Source of the DNA: Leucaena leucocephala
Taxonomy: Eukaryota > Streptophyta > Magnoliopsida > Fabales > Fabaceae
Length of the DNA: 64,000 bases
Direction of reading: 5' to 3'
NCBI GenBank assembly: GCA_037074615.1
Contig: CM073536.1
Location: 5,957,001-6,021,000 of the forward strand
The notes under the pieces were generated by a model that was given only the letters and a program-made list of their open reading frames with translations, did not search any database and was not told the DNA's origin. Shown here one piece after another: positions 46,782-59,859 of this stretch; the first letter of the stretch is position 1, and every line of letters begins with the position of its first letter. The position numbers and the translations under genes were made by a program.

Positions 46782-49700
46782 ATGGCTTACATGAGCATGG
46801 GGGAAGCACACAGAAGGATTATGGAATATCTCAATCGCTTCAGTGATTCCATTTCTTCTCAAGACGGAGCTTCCCTGAAGTCTCTCTTCTCTCTATCCTC
46901 CAACTCTCACTTCCTTCTCTCTGTAGCTGACGCCCTCAATCTCTTCCAGGTTTCTCTTTTTATATATATATATCCTTTCTTTTCGCTTGTGAATTTAGCT
47001 TATTGATGGATGTACCGAGGGGATTATTAATCTAATGGACAATTTTTGGGTATCTGTTCAGGATGCTAATAGGTTGATCAAACAGTCCGAGAAGTATTAT
47101 CAATACGCAGAAATCCTTGTTCCTGTTTTCCGCTCCTTGCAAAGTTATAAGCAGGGAAATTTGGTTGAATCTTATCAATCATTTGAAAAATCTGCCAAGT
47201 ATTTCCACTCTCCATCCCTATTCCTTTTTCCTGAGTTTAAACATATATGTTGTGTTAAAACAAAAAGATATTTTAGCTTTGAAATGGTTGTTGCAATGGC
47301 TGGAATTCAGTGCCTTCATCCAAGAATTTCGCAATTGGGAATCCGCCTGGGCCTTGGAAGCGTTGTACGCTATTGTTTACGAAATTAGGGTTCTTGCGGA
47401 GAGGGTATGATATGGAATGTCCTTGTATGATTCTGAAAGATTCGCTAATGGGTTTCTCAGATTTTAAGTTCATATACTTTATGTTGTGTAGATAATGGGT
47501 CAAGATTTTTACTTTTGTTTCCTTTCTTTAGGCTGACAAAGAACTGGCTTCAAATGGGAAATCTCCCGAGAAGTTGAAAGGAGCTGGTTCGTTCCTTATG
47601 AAAGTTTTTGGTGTACTTGCGGTATGTTTCCTATTGCGGATGTAGATGCTTAGTTGTCTAGTCCAATAATTACTTAAATGATTTTATTCTGTAATTTTTG
47701 TTGCTGATACTTATTTTCTTGGCATTAATAACGTATTGTTTACTTCTTTGCGTGGAGTTTGATATTAAGAGAAGCTCTGCTTACTCTTACATGGTTTTTC
47801 TTGTATTCCAGGGGAAAGGACCAAAGCGTGTTGCAGCATTATATGTAACTTGTCAATTATTCAAGATTTATTTTAAGGTAAAATTTATTGTACATTTTGC
47901 TTCAATATTAGTCATTAACGGTTATTGAAAGTTAGTTTGATCTACCTTGTTGACATGCATTGACATGAGTCTGAACTGAACTTGGGGTCCCTGAGTTTAT
48001 GAAATTTGTGACATTTTCGCTGGCTTCAAGTAAAGGTGCGGTTAGGACGGCAACGATATCTGTTATTGAAGTTAATACTGATATATTTCTTATTACTGCT
48101 TTACAGCTTGGTACAGTTCACCTGTGCCGCAGTGTAATACGAAGCATTGAAACTGCACGCATATTTGACTTCGAAGAATTTCCTAAAAGCGACAAGGTTA
48201 GTGTTGGAATTCAATTAATATTTGTTTGTATTCTTAAATGTGCTTACCTTGATGGTTCACTCCAGGTCACTTACATGTACTATACTGGTCGCCTTGAAGT
48301 TTTCAATGAAAATTTCACTGCTGTAAGTATTTTTAGTCATTACGAACTACTTGCATGTTGAGTTTGATACGTCATCTGCTTGCTAGATTTCTAATATTTT
48401 AGTATATTTTTACCTTACAGTGCTATGCCATTGTTGTGAGCTAACTTGAATCAATGTACTCCTCCGGCTCTAAATATAGGACCTAATTAGGGAGTTGATA
48501 TTGGTCCAAAATATAAGACTTATCTCCCAAATTTACCAACTCTTTCCTAAATTACCCCTATTGTTACTCTCAACAATAATCAAATAAGAGAAGGAGGAAG
48601 GGAGTAAAGGAAGATGATTAGGGTGTTTTGGGAAAAAATAAGCTATAATAACTAATTTAAATAACTTCTTTAATCTAATTAAATTAGTTAAATAGGTTCT
48701 ATGGGTCCATTTGGATAGGTTTTTTGAAAAGGGCTTATAGGAAAAAAAGGTTTTTGGACAACTTTTGGAAAAAAAATTCTGGAGAAGAGTTTATAGAAAA
48801 AAGTAGTTCTAAATAAATGGGTGTTTGGATAGTTATTACTAGAAGACTTTTGTTATTAGTAAATTACTAGAAAGGGTATGAGATTAAAAAAATATTAGCA
48901 ACTGTTCACCGTGTAGCACATCCTATGTGTAGAGAGAGGAGAGAGGGAAGAGAAAAGAAGAGAGAGGGATGATGGGACAGAACAAGAAGTATCGAGCAGG
49001 GAGAGAGGAAAGGGATAAAGAAAAGTAGGGGTAAATTAGTATTTTCGTATCCAAAAGCCTTTTTTCCTGTGCCAAAAGCTATTCTCAGTAGCTTATCTAA
49101 AATTATTGTTTGGTCTATAGACCTTTTTGGACAAATATAGCTGTTTGTTTTGAAATTTTCCCAAATTAAGGTTTAGGCCAGAGGCCCTTTTAAAACCTAA
49201 ATTTGGGGGTTACCCAAATAGGCACTATATTTAGGACTGGAGGAGTATTTCTTAACATATATTAATTTATCTCATCAATGTTTCATCATTTTCATTTGAA
49301 TCTTACCTTACTAATATTGTGCTGTAGTAACTAGTAAGAGCATTAAAGATATACTTCAATTTTTTAAGATCTTTATTCATATTTTATGTAAATGACTTGA
49401 CAGGCTGATCATAAATTATCGTATGCCTTGAAGCATTGTAACCCTCAGAGTGAAGCCAATATCAGGTTTGGTCCAGGTGTGCTAACTGTGTATATGGCAT
49501 TTGCATGAGGGGTATTTTTAGTGGTTAAATTACAATGTACTTTGCTTGCGATAATGCATACATGTGACAGTAAATATGGCTATTTTGTAGGTAGGGTAAA
49601 CCTTGATTAATTTGATGTGTACTAGCTTTTAAAATATGATATTTGGTGGTAAATTTCACATATATTTGTTTTTTTTTTTAATTTTGCCATTATTTTTCAG

Positions 49701-51340
49701 CCCAATAAAACAAGATTATTACTTGGATTGTTAGATAAGTGAACCTTTTGGAAGGCGAATAGCTATGCCGATCATTAATTAAAGTGTCTAAAGTGGGCTG
49801 GCAAGTGGATCATCTTATAGGGCTTGCAATGTGATAGATGCATTTAAAGTGTGTGTCCCTAAACTCTTGGAATCATCCTTTTGTGAAACCATGTTGTATT
49901 CCATCTCCTAGCTTTTGCTCTGATAGAGATAAGGTGGACCATGTGAAAATTGAAGGACCCTACTACATTGATTGTCTTATGTTCTCATGCTTAAAAAGAC
50001 AGTGTTTTAAGAAAGCGTATACAAGTATTTGTGTGCACAAAAATTTTATGACATAGTAGTGCTCGATGTGTAACAATTATTTTACCTCCTGAAATACAGA
50101 TTGGTTGGGTGAACTGAACCTTTTTTTTTTTGGGCTGTAATCGCACTCGGAATTTTTGTGGGGTAATATGATGATCGCTACTTTGTCTGGACAGCCTTGC
50201 TGCATCAAAGGCTTTTGGATACCTTGACAGATGCTTTTTCCTGAATTATTACATTTTCACTGTTCCACATTGGCTGTCTCATACTTCTTTCTTTTCTTTT
50301 CTTTGAACATAGGATGATTCTTAAATATCTAATTCCTGTGAAGCTTTCAATCGGCATTTTACCTAGAGATTGGCTCTTGGAGAAGTACAACCTCCCTGAG
50401 GTATGTTTGGCCTATTGAGGATTCCTTTTTATCTTGTTTTTGTTAGTCTAAAAGTAAAGTTCATAGGCCAACTCGGTTGATATGCTTCATTGGTGGGCTA
50501 AATTAGGATGTCCAAACCAAATTGAAATGCATTATGGTGGGTGATGGGTACTCAATATGGGACTTAGTATCCCATACCATCCAAGTCTATATCAGTGGAC
50601 CCCATCCATTAGTTGAAATTTATAGTATTGGTAAATATATGTCTTCCAAGTGTTAATACAATTACTCTTTTTAACTTTTGGACAGTACAGTAACATCGTA
50701 CAAGCTTTAAGGAGGGGAGATCTTCGACTTCTTCGGCATGCTCTCCAAGATAATGAGGACCGGTAATTTTCAAATCAGTGTTATTCCGAGATTCGTCTTG
50801 CAGAATAAAATCATTTTTTTTTTAATTTTTTGTAGGTTCTTAAGGTCAGGTGTATACCTTGTTCTAGAGAAGTTAGAACTTCAAGTTTACCAGAGATTGA
50901 TAAAGAAAATGTGAGTATCCACTTGCACCCTCCCATGTTGATAAATGAATTGATCACTCCTTAAACTACTCAAACAACCAATTTCTCATTATCCCTTGGC
51001 AACATGGCAGTTACATCATTCAGAAGCAAAAGGACCCGAGCAAAGCTCATCAGTTGAAGTTGGAGGTTATTGTGAAAGCATTGAAGTGGCTTGAAATGGA
51101 CATGGATGTGGATGAGGTAATTTTGATATTTCTTGTGCTTTTATTCTACAAAATCTATCTAAAGTAAAGAAGGTGGTATTGTGGTTTGCAATTGCTTGTG
51201 ATTTGCAGGTGGAGTGTATAATGGCGATATTGATATATAAGAACCTGATGAAAGGCTACTTCGCTCACAAGAGTAAAGTGGTTGTTTTGAGCAAGCAAGA
51301 ACCTTTCCCCAAATTAAATGGAAGGCCAGTCAATTCATAG
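46782..51340 (+). CDS. EER5: EER5/THP1, TREX-2 mRNA-export subunit (PCI domain)
   Basis: Subunit of the TREX-2 complex at the inner face of the nuclear pore; in Arabidopsis the gene is EER5 (THP1) and affects ethylene response and mRNA export. Thirteen exons: 46782-46949, 47062-47198, 47311-47404, 47532-47621, 47812-47877, 48107-48196, 48266-48322, 49404-49465, 50313-50400, 50686-50762, 50836-50910, 51011-51116 and 51209-51340. They join in phase to 413 residues, with no internal stop. The N-terminal helical part contains MAYMSMGEAHRRIMEYLNRF and QEFRNWESAWALEAL; GKGPKRVAALYVTCQLF and MYYTGRLEVFNENF follow. The C-terminal PCI domain includes MILKYLIPVKL, LRLLRHALQ and VYLVLEKLELQVYQRL. The C-terminus SKQEPFPKLNGRPVNS is that of the plant family. 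Intron 7 carries two nested MITEs and intron 8 is long. Confidence 0.96.
48457..49247. mobile_element. Outer MITE in EER5 intron 7 (TACTCC-ended family)
   Basis: Left end TACTCCTCCGGCTCTAAATA, right end complement TACTCCTCCAGTCCTAAATA: the best preserved inverted ends of the family. Its left part matches the copies at 2.0, 27.9 and 62.4 kb as far as AAATTAGTTAAATAGG (about 48.70 kb); the right arm resumes at TATATTTAGG after the nested insert. Confidence 0.7.
48703..49224. mobile_element. Inner MITE nested in the EER5 intron element
   Basis: Starts GGGTCCATTTGGATAGG and ends ACCCAAATAGGCAC, roughly inverted. It shares interior blocks with the solo copy at 15.54-16.03 kb, including GTGTTTGGATAGTTATT and TTTTGAAATTTTCCCAAA. 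Since its ends interrupt the outer element, it arrived later. Exact target duplication not determined. Confidence 0.6.
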
Positions 51341-51681
51341 TGAAGAAGAGATGATCCATTGTGGTGGTGAGCAGCTTGTTACGAATGCAGACATGTTTTT
51401 GTGTTGTGTTCAACGCACGAGGATCCCCTTAAATGTGTTCTAATGCACTAATTATTATAGCAGTGCTTTGGTTTGTTAGCTAAATCATGCTATTTTATTT
51501 TTGGATTTCATCTTTTTGAGACGATGCTAGGTTCCACGAATTAAATCGTGGTTGTCTTGCCTAGCACACGAACGAGTAGAATCATATCCTAATCATTTGT
51601 ATGTTACCTCTATTTATGCCGTAGCCCATAGCCATGTTCCTTCCCGTGTATGGAAACGAAAATTGATTGGAAATGCCTAAG

Positions 51682-51760
51682 TTTTTTTTTTCCCACCCGG
51701 TTTACCGGAGTTTTATCCCAACTACATCCGGATTCGACCCGCGTCGCGCACCTGTCTAAG
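51682..51760 (-). mobile_element. tRNA-derived SINE, family A, copy 6 (3' end only)
   Basis: Only the last ~80 bases of the element (minus strand: TGCGCGACGCGGGTCG to the CCGGGTGGG end and T run on the plus strand). 5'-truncated. It lies about 340 bases beyond the EER5 stop, possibly in the 3' transcript or just after. Confidence 0.65.
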
Positions 51761-53211
51761 TTGGGCATGCGAACTAGCACTCCAAATGTGTTATAGAATT
51801 GTACTTGCAACACATTTCTTTGCTTATCCCATCGTAATATTATCTTGCAGTTTGAATTTAATGTTAATACTAATTTCTTTTTTAAATGGAAATTACTAAA
51901 AACACCCTTGCTTTTATTTCTTTGTACTCCTTTATTCTCTCTTGTTTTATACATTTCTTTGTCTCACATGCATCTCCCTAGCTCTCTCATTTGCTTGCGA
52001 CTTCTAATCAATTCCAAAGACAGTCCCAAGTCCAAACCCAAGATCAATTTTCCATGTTTTTAAATTACATTCCAGTCCATTCAGAGAATAAGACCCTTTG
52101 ACTTTTTTTTTTAACTAGGAAGATTACAAATAAAGGAACAAAACAGTATTCTTTGAAATTAGTTTTCGCTGTTAAATATAAAGGGAAAAAGTGTGTTCTT
52201 GTGAGACAAGCTGCAAAATTCTGGCACAAAAAGCTGAAGCATCTCATTATCGAATCATCACTGTCATGATTGAGCAGAAGCGCTCTCGTTTACGTCCATC
52301 TGAAAAGCTAAACTACAAAAGTACAAGTCTTGTTGCTTTCCCTTCTGAACTCTCTCTCTCTAACTATAACTAGAAGTTGATTTGAGAGGGAGATTGTTGA
52401 GATGCCAAGCATGAGTGGATCGAACTCAAGAGCCAAAAAGTTTTATATTAAGATGACCACTTCTATGCATTGTCGGAGCCATTTACAAATCTAGCAATAT
52501 CTATTTATAAGGGTTGTAAGAAGTCATTTAGCTTGAAAATTCAGTAAATGGCTTGTATTGAGATTTTATTGAATTGCCCAGATACTTGACATCCTACATA
52601 CTATCCTACATGTCATTTAATAATTATATATCTTTTTTTTATAAGTATTAAAATGTCATTTCAACGTTAAAACAACAATCCCTCTCGTGTGCGGTAGGCA
52701 TGTGGAAATCCGATGAGATTGTTGTTGAAGAAGCTTGTTTACAAGGCAAGGCAGCCGCAAGGTCACATTTTTTCCAGGTACTGGAAACACACGGGAGACT
52801 CTAAAGCAAAGGTGTTATTAGTTCTCTTTGATGCTAATTCTATTAATATTGCAATGCTCAATCTGTATTATGTCAAATGCTATGAGGAAACAATAGCTTG
52901 TACATCATATGGCAAACGGGCATTGAAGCTTCTTTGTTTTAAAGCATAGATTTGGAAGCAATCTTATTCAAGTCATTGTCAGAAACTAAAATGTAGATAT
53001 TTCTTCCAACGACAATTCGAGCATTAGTTCATCACGTTGTAAGGAATTAATTCCTTCTGCTATACCTAATTCCTATTAGTGCCGTGGAAGCTTATGATGA
53101 AATGGACAGACAAACTTAAACGATCAGGGAAAAGGGTAAGCCCACAACAAATATAAAAGCCGGATGAGACTATGAGATCAATTTGAAAAGATGGGTTAGT
53201 TTTTTCTCTTT

Positions 53212-53398
53212 TCTTTTCTTTTTTTTGTTACCCACCCGGTTTACCGGAGCTTTGCCTCAACTACATCCGGATCCAACCCGCGTCGCGCACCTGGCTATGG
53301 TGGATGAGTCTCCCAACGGGGATTTTCTGCATACGTCAAGGCTCGAACTCGAGACCTCGCTTAAGCGATACCGAGCCGCTTACTATTCGGACCAACCC
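53212..53398 (-). mobile_element. tRNA-derived SINE, family A, copy 7
   Basis: Full length, minus strand: TTGGTCCGAATAGTAAGCGG head, B box GAGTTCGAGCCTTG, end GGGTGGGTAAC. Flanked by near-identical TTAGTTTTTTCTCTTTT (53196) and TTAGTTTTTCTCTTTT (53399), a target duplication with one base length difference. Confidence 0.82.
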
Positions 53399-53432
53399 TT
53401 AGTTTTTCTCTTTTTGGTTACAAAGATGAGTT

Positions 53433-53616
53433 TTTTTTTTGTCCACCCGGTTCACCGGAGCTTTGCCCCAACTACATCGGGATCCGACCCACGTCGCGCA
53501 CCTGGCTATGGTGGGTGAGTCTCCTAACGAAAATTTTCTGCGTACGCCAAGGCTCAAACTCGAGACCTTGCTTAAGCGATACCGAGCCGCTTACCACTCG
53601 GACCAACCCCCGTTAG
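53433..53616 (-). mobile_element. tRNA-derived SINE, family A, copy 8
   Basis: Full length, minus strand, starting AACGGGGGTTGGTCCGAGTG. Perfect 18-base target duplication TGGTTACAAAGATGAGTT at 53415-53432 and 53617-53634. It lies 34 bases from copy 7 in the same orientation. Confidence 0.88.
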
Positions 53617-54168
53617 TGGTTACAAAGATGAGTTAGTTTTACTTCTTCTATCCCCATTCCCCAGGCATATTGGGCCCATGTGAAGCCCAATTAACGTTTG
53701 GACTTCCTGGCCCAGGCCCAATTTTTTTTCAAATTCTTGAATTAGCCCCTGCTCTTACTTCCTTTCCTCCGTGGCCCAAAAATATTATGAGCTGTGCATT
53801 ATTAAAAAAATAATATTAACTGTGAAATTAATATCTTAAATTTTATGTAAAACACAGAACCAATCTACCTATTGATATATATATATTAAATCTGCGATCA
53901 TGTCAGCTGTTAAATCCACTAAAATAAAGATGAAGCAAGTAACTATGTGTTTCTAGAGAGACACACAAAAGGGAGGTGGAATAAAAATAAATGAGAAAAT
54001 AATTTTTAGGATAATATGAATTAGTCAATATATGTATGCTGAGCTTTTGATTAATAAGTGGTTGATAAGTTGTATTTGCGGATAAAGATTATAAAAGGCG
54101 TGCCATGCAATGCAAGCATATATCTCTATCTATAAATTATTGCCTGCCTAATCCATTTAAGGATAACG

Positions 54169-54170
<2 letters not shown>

Positions 54171-54218
<48 letters not shown>
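54171..54218. repeat. TA microsatellite
   Basis: An uninterrupted AT dinucleotide run of about 48 bases. Confidence 0.9.
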
Positions 54219-54219
<1 letters not shown>

Positions 54220-56700
54220 AACTCCCTAATATATAAATATCCATCAAATAATAAAGATGTCTGTTATGAGTATTAATTGCTTGTTTGAAAGCAACGTTAT
54301 CGGCTATCAACTTAATTACTTTTCTTAATTAATTCAAATCACTAATTTATTAATATCAACTTATAAAATGTTAGAGCATAAGTATATTTATTCAACAATT
54401 GGTAACTTCTCGTGATTCCATTCAGATGGGAATTATTAATTTATCTGTCTGAATAATCTTATAAAAATGGAGAATACTCTGGATCCATTTTTTTTTAATA
54501 AGCACAGACGCACATGTATATTCTTATTAGAAATAATTCTATTTAAGATATTGTCAAATCAAATACTAAATATAAACACACATCTTAACATGAATCTAAA
54601 CTTTAGTCTATCATATTATAAAGGATTAATTCCTTTAGTTAGATCCAACTGCGTTGGTATGTGAATCCATCAATGAAAAACATGAGTAAATGAAAGAATA
54701 TACTGTAATATAATACAGGTGAAAGATAAAAGTATGAAGAGGAGGAAGGGGCTAGTTATGGAGGAAAGTGCAATGGTGAGAGAAGGAAGTTAAGAACTGA
54801 TAAAGAGAGAGATGAGCAAACTAAAATGACAAGTAAGATAAATATGATGTTGTTGGACAGTTTAGTTTTACGTTGGCTATTTGTCTTTCTGTTAAATTCT
54901 ATAAAGCGACAACCAAGGAAAGCTCGTGAACTAACTCATTTCACATCGCTCGCTCTCCACAACGCACCAACGTAACCACTTTCCTTCATCTCCCCATCCC
55001 TATCACTTAAGCAAAGTACCCTTCCTTCATCACTCACCAATTGCATAACCAATAATCCAGTACGTACTTTTGTCCAAATCTGAGGGTTTTATTCTTATGA
55101 CTTTAATATGTTGAAATAATACAATTTACTTTGTAGCGGAAATTCCCAACACAAAGGTTAGGTCTTGTTTCTTATTGAAAATCTTACATTTGACCGGTCA
55201 CTAAATTGGTCAAGAAGAGTTAACTGTATAATTAGAATAAGATCAATCATAATTAATAATTTAATTAAAATATATAAAAATATTTATATATAATTATGAA
55301 AAAAGCATTATTTAAATACGAAGAAAGAGTTAATCTATAAATAAATAGAATATTCATATATAAATCATATATAATTTAATAAAATATAGTTGTTAAAGTA
55401 AAAATTTGATTGACTGTTATTTCTTAACTCAAAACATCATTTTAGGGTAGGGAAAAAAAATATGTAAAGTTCAATCCAGTTGACTTGTCCAACCTGCTAA
55501 GATGATCTAAGTCAAATTTCGGACAACTCGAATGAAAGATCAGACTAGTGATTAGTTCATAGTTTTTGGGTTGACCTAGTCGTCTGATCTGGATTTCCAC
55601 ACATTGCTTCTCATATTTTGTTACTACATCGTTTCTTAATGTAAGACCCAATAAATTTTTTTAGATAGATTAATAAAACTAAATAAATCAGTTAATTATA
55701 ACTAATATAAGAGCTAATTGATTAATTTAGATAGTTTAAAAAATATATAATATGAATTTATTTTGAAGTGTTAGACTTAATAACTTTTTTAATTTATTCA
55801 AAAAAAATTAATTCGATCATATAAGAGTAGTATATATACTTTAAAAAAAATATCAAACATGAGTCGTCTTCTGATTTGGTATTGTGCCCTTCATCACCCA
55901 TTTCTTAATAACGACCATTTCTCTTAAGAATCACTTTACGTATGACCAAACCCATAATAACTGACTATAGCTTGTCTCTTTCATCAGCTTGTTCAGTTTA
56001 TTTTACTGAATTTAGGAATTAATAACTATAGGCCCTCGCTATAACGGACAAATTACTTGTTCCCTCTAGATTTCTTTGTCAATTGGTTATATATACATGC
56101 ATGCTCAGAAAGGTTTCATTATCTATGATACAAGTTATCGCTTTAGTTAACTAATCTTTTCAGCGGTTGCTTTTTAGATAGTTAACAAACTCGTGAACTA
56201 ATCAATAAATTGCTTTGTTTTGTCTGATATTATTCGTTTAAAGTGCTCGTCTCTATTAGCTCACAATTATGACCAAAAGATTTCCTCCCTGCTGCTCCCC
56301 CGCCACCCTTCTCAATTCTAACACACGTACAAGTGCGGAATTAATCATGAACCTATCATTCAAATCTAAGGGCCAGGTTCAGTGAACCTATCATTAAGTT
56401 CTATTAAGAATAATTTTTTATTAAGAAACTTACCCCACCAATACATGATACTCCTATGTGTTGATTCCACTCATCTTATTCATTCTTTTCTTCTTCTTCT
56501 TTTTTATTCATTCGATTGGACTGTAGACTGTAGTACATATATATCAATTAATCGATGGATTAAAAAAATTATATTCAAACAAATAGTTTTGCATTTAAAT
56601 ATAGAAAATATAAAGAGGGGGTTAGCCACCATGGCAGGTGGCCTCACCGGAGTATAGCTCACTGTTATGAACGAGAAAGATTACATCAAATCGTCAATTA

Positions 56701-56734
56701 AATTAATTATTATTATTATTATTATTATTATTAT
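56701..56734. repeat. ATT microsatellite
   Basis: About eleven tandem ATT units. Confidence 0.88.
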
Positions 56735-57079
56735 AGGGTGATGACTTTAATTTAATTTGTCGGTGTGAATTGGGGAGTGAGTTTGGTCAAATGCGAGTCA
56801 AATGTTATGTACAATTATATGTTTCAACAAATTAAAAAGGCAATGCAATTCAAATGAAATAGCATGAATTTTGAGTTTGAAGGGAAAATAATAATGGACT
56901 TTTGGTTTGTTTTTCTAACCATTTGTTGTGAACTTTGAAAGAAAGAATGAATAATAATTAGGTAAAGTTGAAGAATGTGGTAATGGTGGTTGAGGGCCGT
57001 GTTGAATGCAGCTCACATAACCCACCGAAAATTTAAAAACACGCATGCATCTAGATATCTACTTACTCTTTAATAATAC

Positions 57080-57371
57080 TACTCCAATTCAAAATATTAG
57101 GTACAATAGGGAGGGGCTTGATTTTTTTATAAGATATAGTTTAAGTTTATCTTATCATTTAATATTTTTTTTCTAATTTTATCACGCACACTCTCCCTCT
57201 CCCTCTCTCGTAACCTTTTTCACATTTCTCATTTATTGTATCTCTCATTACACTTCATTAATAAAAATGTATTTAAAAAAATTATATGCCTCGCATATTT
57301 ATTATTTTTAACTAATTTTTTATATATGTAAATCAATTATTTATAGCTTATATTTTGAATAGGAGATAGTA
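57080..57371. mobile_element. Stowaway-like MITE
   Basis: 292 bp. Left end TACTCCAATTCAAAATATTA; right end complement TACTATCTCCTATTCAAAAT. Non-coding, AT-rich with a CTCTCCCTCTCC block as in the 20.9-kb copy. Confidence 0.55.
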
Positions 57372-59859
57372 TCATGTTTTTTGACTTTACAAGCTCTCAC
57401 AACTAATTAAGATTCATACTGTTTAATTTATTGTAAGTAGAAAAAAAATGCAATACTACTACCAACAAGGTTGGGTTGTTTGAGTGAAAATGACTTGATT
57501 TTTTTTAAAATAATAAAGTCAAGCTTTCGAATCTTATAAATAAAAAAAATATAGTTTTATTTAATTTGTAATTAAGTTTCTCTAGTTTTATCATTGGGTC
57601 CTTACAGTTGTAAATATTAGTCTGTATCCTCATAATTTATTAATTAAAATTGATAAGTGACATAATACAAAATAATAGAATAAAATTTATTTATTATTAA
57701 CATAAAAATAAAAAATAGTATACTTGCATCTATATGTATATATAATCTTGCTTATTTTAATTTAATTTAGATCAATCTAGCAAAATCAGGCTGTCTCAAG
57801 TTCAATTAGAGAAGATACATATACTAAGAGGAGTAGGTACGAATCTCGAAACTAGATACCTAGTAATAGAAACTAGTAAATAGTATAAAAAAATAATCCA
57901 AATATATACTGAGTAAAAGTTAAATCATCGGCTATTAACATTGTTTCTATAACAAATTATGAGTATGGAAACCACTATCTATAATATAATTGAAGAAAAT
58001 ATAAGATCCAATAAAAAAGTATAAAAACCTAATTAAAAATAAAATAAAATTAGAAGAACTTGTAGTACATATTAATTTTTCAAAAATCATAATATTAGAA
58101 AAGTCACCCCTAATTATAATGAAACCCGATAACACTCACATTTGACCTGAGAGTGAGAGGTACACGAATATGGAAGGTGGTTGAAACTTCTATTCTCATA
58201 ACTGATACCTCATTAAAGTATTGTTATCCCGTCAATGTTTATGTCATTCGATCACGAAACTCAATAATATTCCTTCACCAATATAATCTCCACCAAATTT
58301 AACTAAACTCCATCCACTCACTTCCACATATTTTTTCCTCCAAAAGGTAAATTCATAAATAAATAAATATATAAAATCAATGTATTCAGTCAAAAACAAA
58401 TCCTTGCCGTAATGAAGTAGTCCTATATTGTTTTTTTTATCGTACAAATTAAATTTTGCTTAATTAAATTTGATTGGATTAATAAATTGTGAAGAGTTTA
58501 ATAAATGAAGGTATGGAAGACAGCTAAACTGGGTGGCAGGCAGGTTCAGCCGACCCAATCCATGAAAGCAACGTTGTAATGAATTGTTTCACAGCAAAAG
58601 ACGGTGGCTGATGTCTTTAGGTTGCTTTAATTAATGTATTTACAAAAAAACAATATGATCATTTTTTTATGACATCAAATTAGTTAACTGCTATATATAT
58701 TGTCAACATCTTTTTTCCATTACAAAAAATGTTTTTCTAGAGAATTATTTTTTAATTCTACTGTCACCCTATAATGCTTTAAATATTTGTAGAACATTAT
58801 GTTTAATGATTTATCTTAAGCCCATTTCATTTTCATTAAATTTGCAAAACCCATTATATACCTTCGATGATCCTTTGTCGGATGACTTATACGTTTTTGT
58901 CTCTCCACTTTTGATGATTATATCCTTTTTTTGAAAGAGATTGTTTCATTTTTAATATATAATCAGTTGATTTTGACTGTTGTCTACTAAATATATAACT
59001 ATGCTGGAAAATTAAAAAATACAAAAAAGGAAAATGCATATATATATTTATTTATTTTAATAGAATAATATCTTGCATCAAATATGAGAAGATATGGACT
59101 TCACAAAATATTCTAATGAAGTCTTAAACAAATAGACGTGGATAGTTATTGATGGTATTTAGAAATTTCAAATTTTTAAAATATTATTTATTCAAAATAA
59201 GTAATAAAAATAACTAATAAAGAAACAAAAGATAAATGATATTGAGATTTGAGATAGGACACTTCAATTATTGAGTTATTTGAAGCTCCAATATAGAAGG
59301 CGACTGGGATAATATTAATTAGTTGTCAAAATTTAAACTACAAGCCAACGAATTTATATGTAACATGACACCAACCTCATTATTGAGATTAATTAATAAA
59401 GTAAACGTAACGCCACAAGTTTATATATTTTTCTTTTAATTTCTAACATTAGAACCTTTTTAAAAAAAATATCTAAAATTAAAAAATTGAACCAACAAAT
59501 TCACCAAGGGGAGTCAACTAGCAAGATCATCACTATATAAATAATAAACAAATATGGATAAATCCAAGTTCAAATATCAATTTCAATGGATCGGATATGT
59601 TATGATACGTTGAATGATTAGAAATTTAGAATAGATGATTAATTATATATGAAGAAGAGAAAAAATGTTAATTATTGTGGTTATATTTTAATAAGAGTAG
59701 AGAAGATATAAGACTATATTTATTTACATATCCTTTTCACACGAAATTAGAAAAATATAATAAAATAAATTACGTACTCAAAGCTTTAAACGTAACATCA
59801 TGGCTTGAAAAAGGCAATATTATAATTATTAATAATCTCTCACTGAAACTAATACATAT

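Larger units (their letters stand above)
51341..59859. other. Gene desert downstream of EER5
   Basis: No convincing gene in 8.5 kb. Begins with the EER5 3' UTR. Holds SINE family A copies at 51.68, 53.21 and 53.43 kb, a TA microsatellite (54.17-54.22 kb), an ATT microsatellite (56.70 kb) and a Stowaway-like MITE (57.08-57.37 kb). At about 52.38-52.40 kb GAGAGGGAGATTGTTGAGA resembles a polypurine tract followed by an LTR start, so a decayed LTR remnant is possible nearby, but I cannot delimit it. Confidence 0.5.

Noticed and set aside
48047..48106. Upstream extension of EER5 exon 6 as coding
   Set aside because: The open frame continues but the TTTACAG acceptor at 48106 restores the conserved LGTVHLCRSV junction; the extension is intron.
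52191..52949. Two ORFs of 60-78 codons (SCETSCKILAQ..., MRLLLKKLVYKARQ...)
   Set aside because: No recognisable domain, no supporting splice structure; may be scraps of a decayed retroelement, but I cannot support a gene.
54171..54218. CRISPR-like or origin-like repeat
   Set aside because: Simple TA dinucleotide run in a plant nuclear context, no spacer structure.
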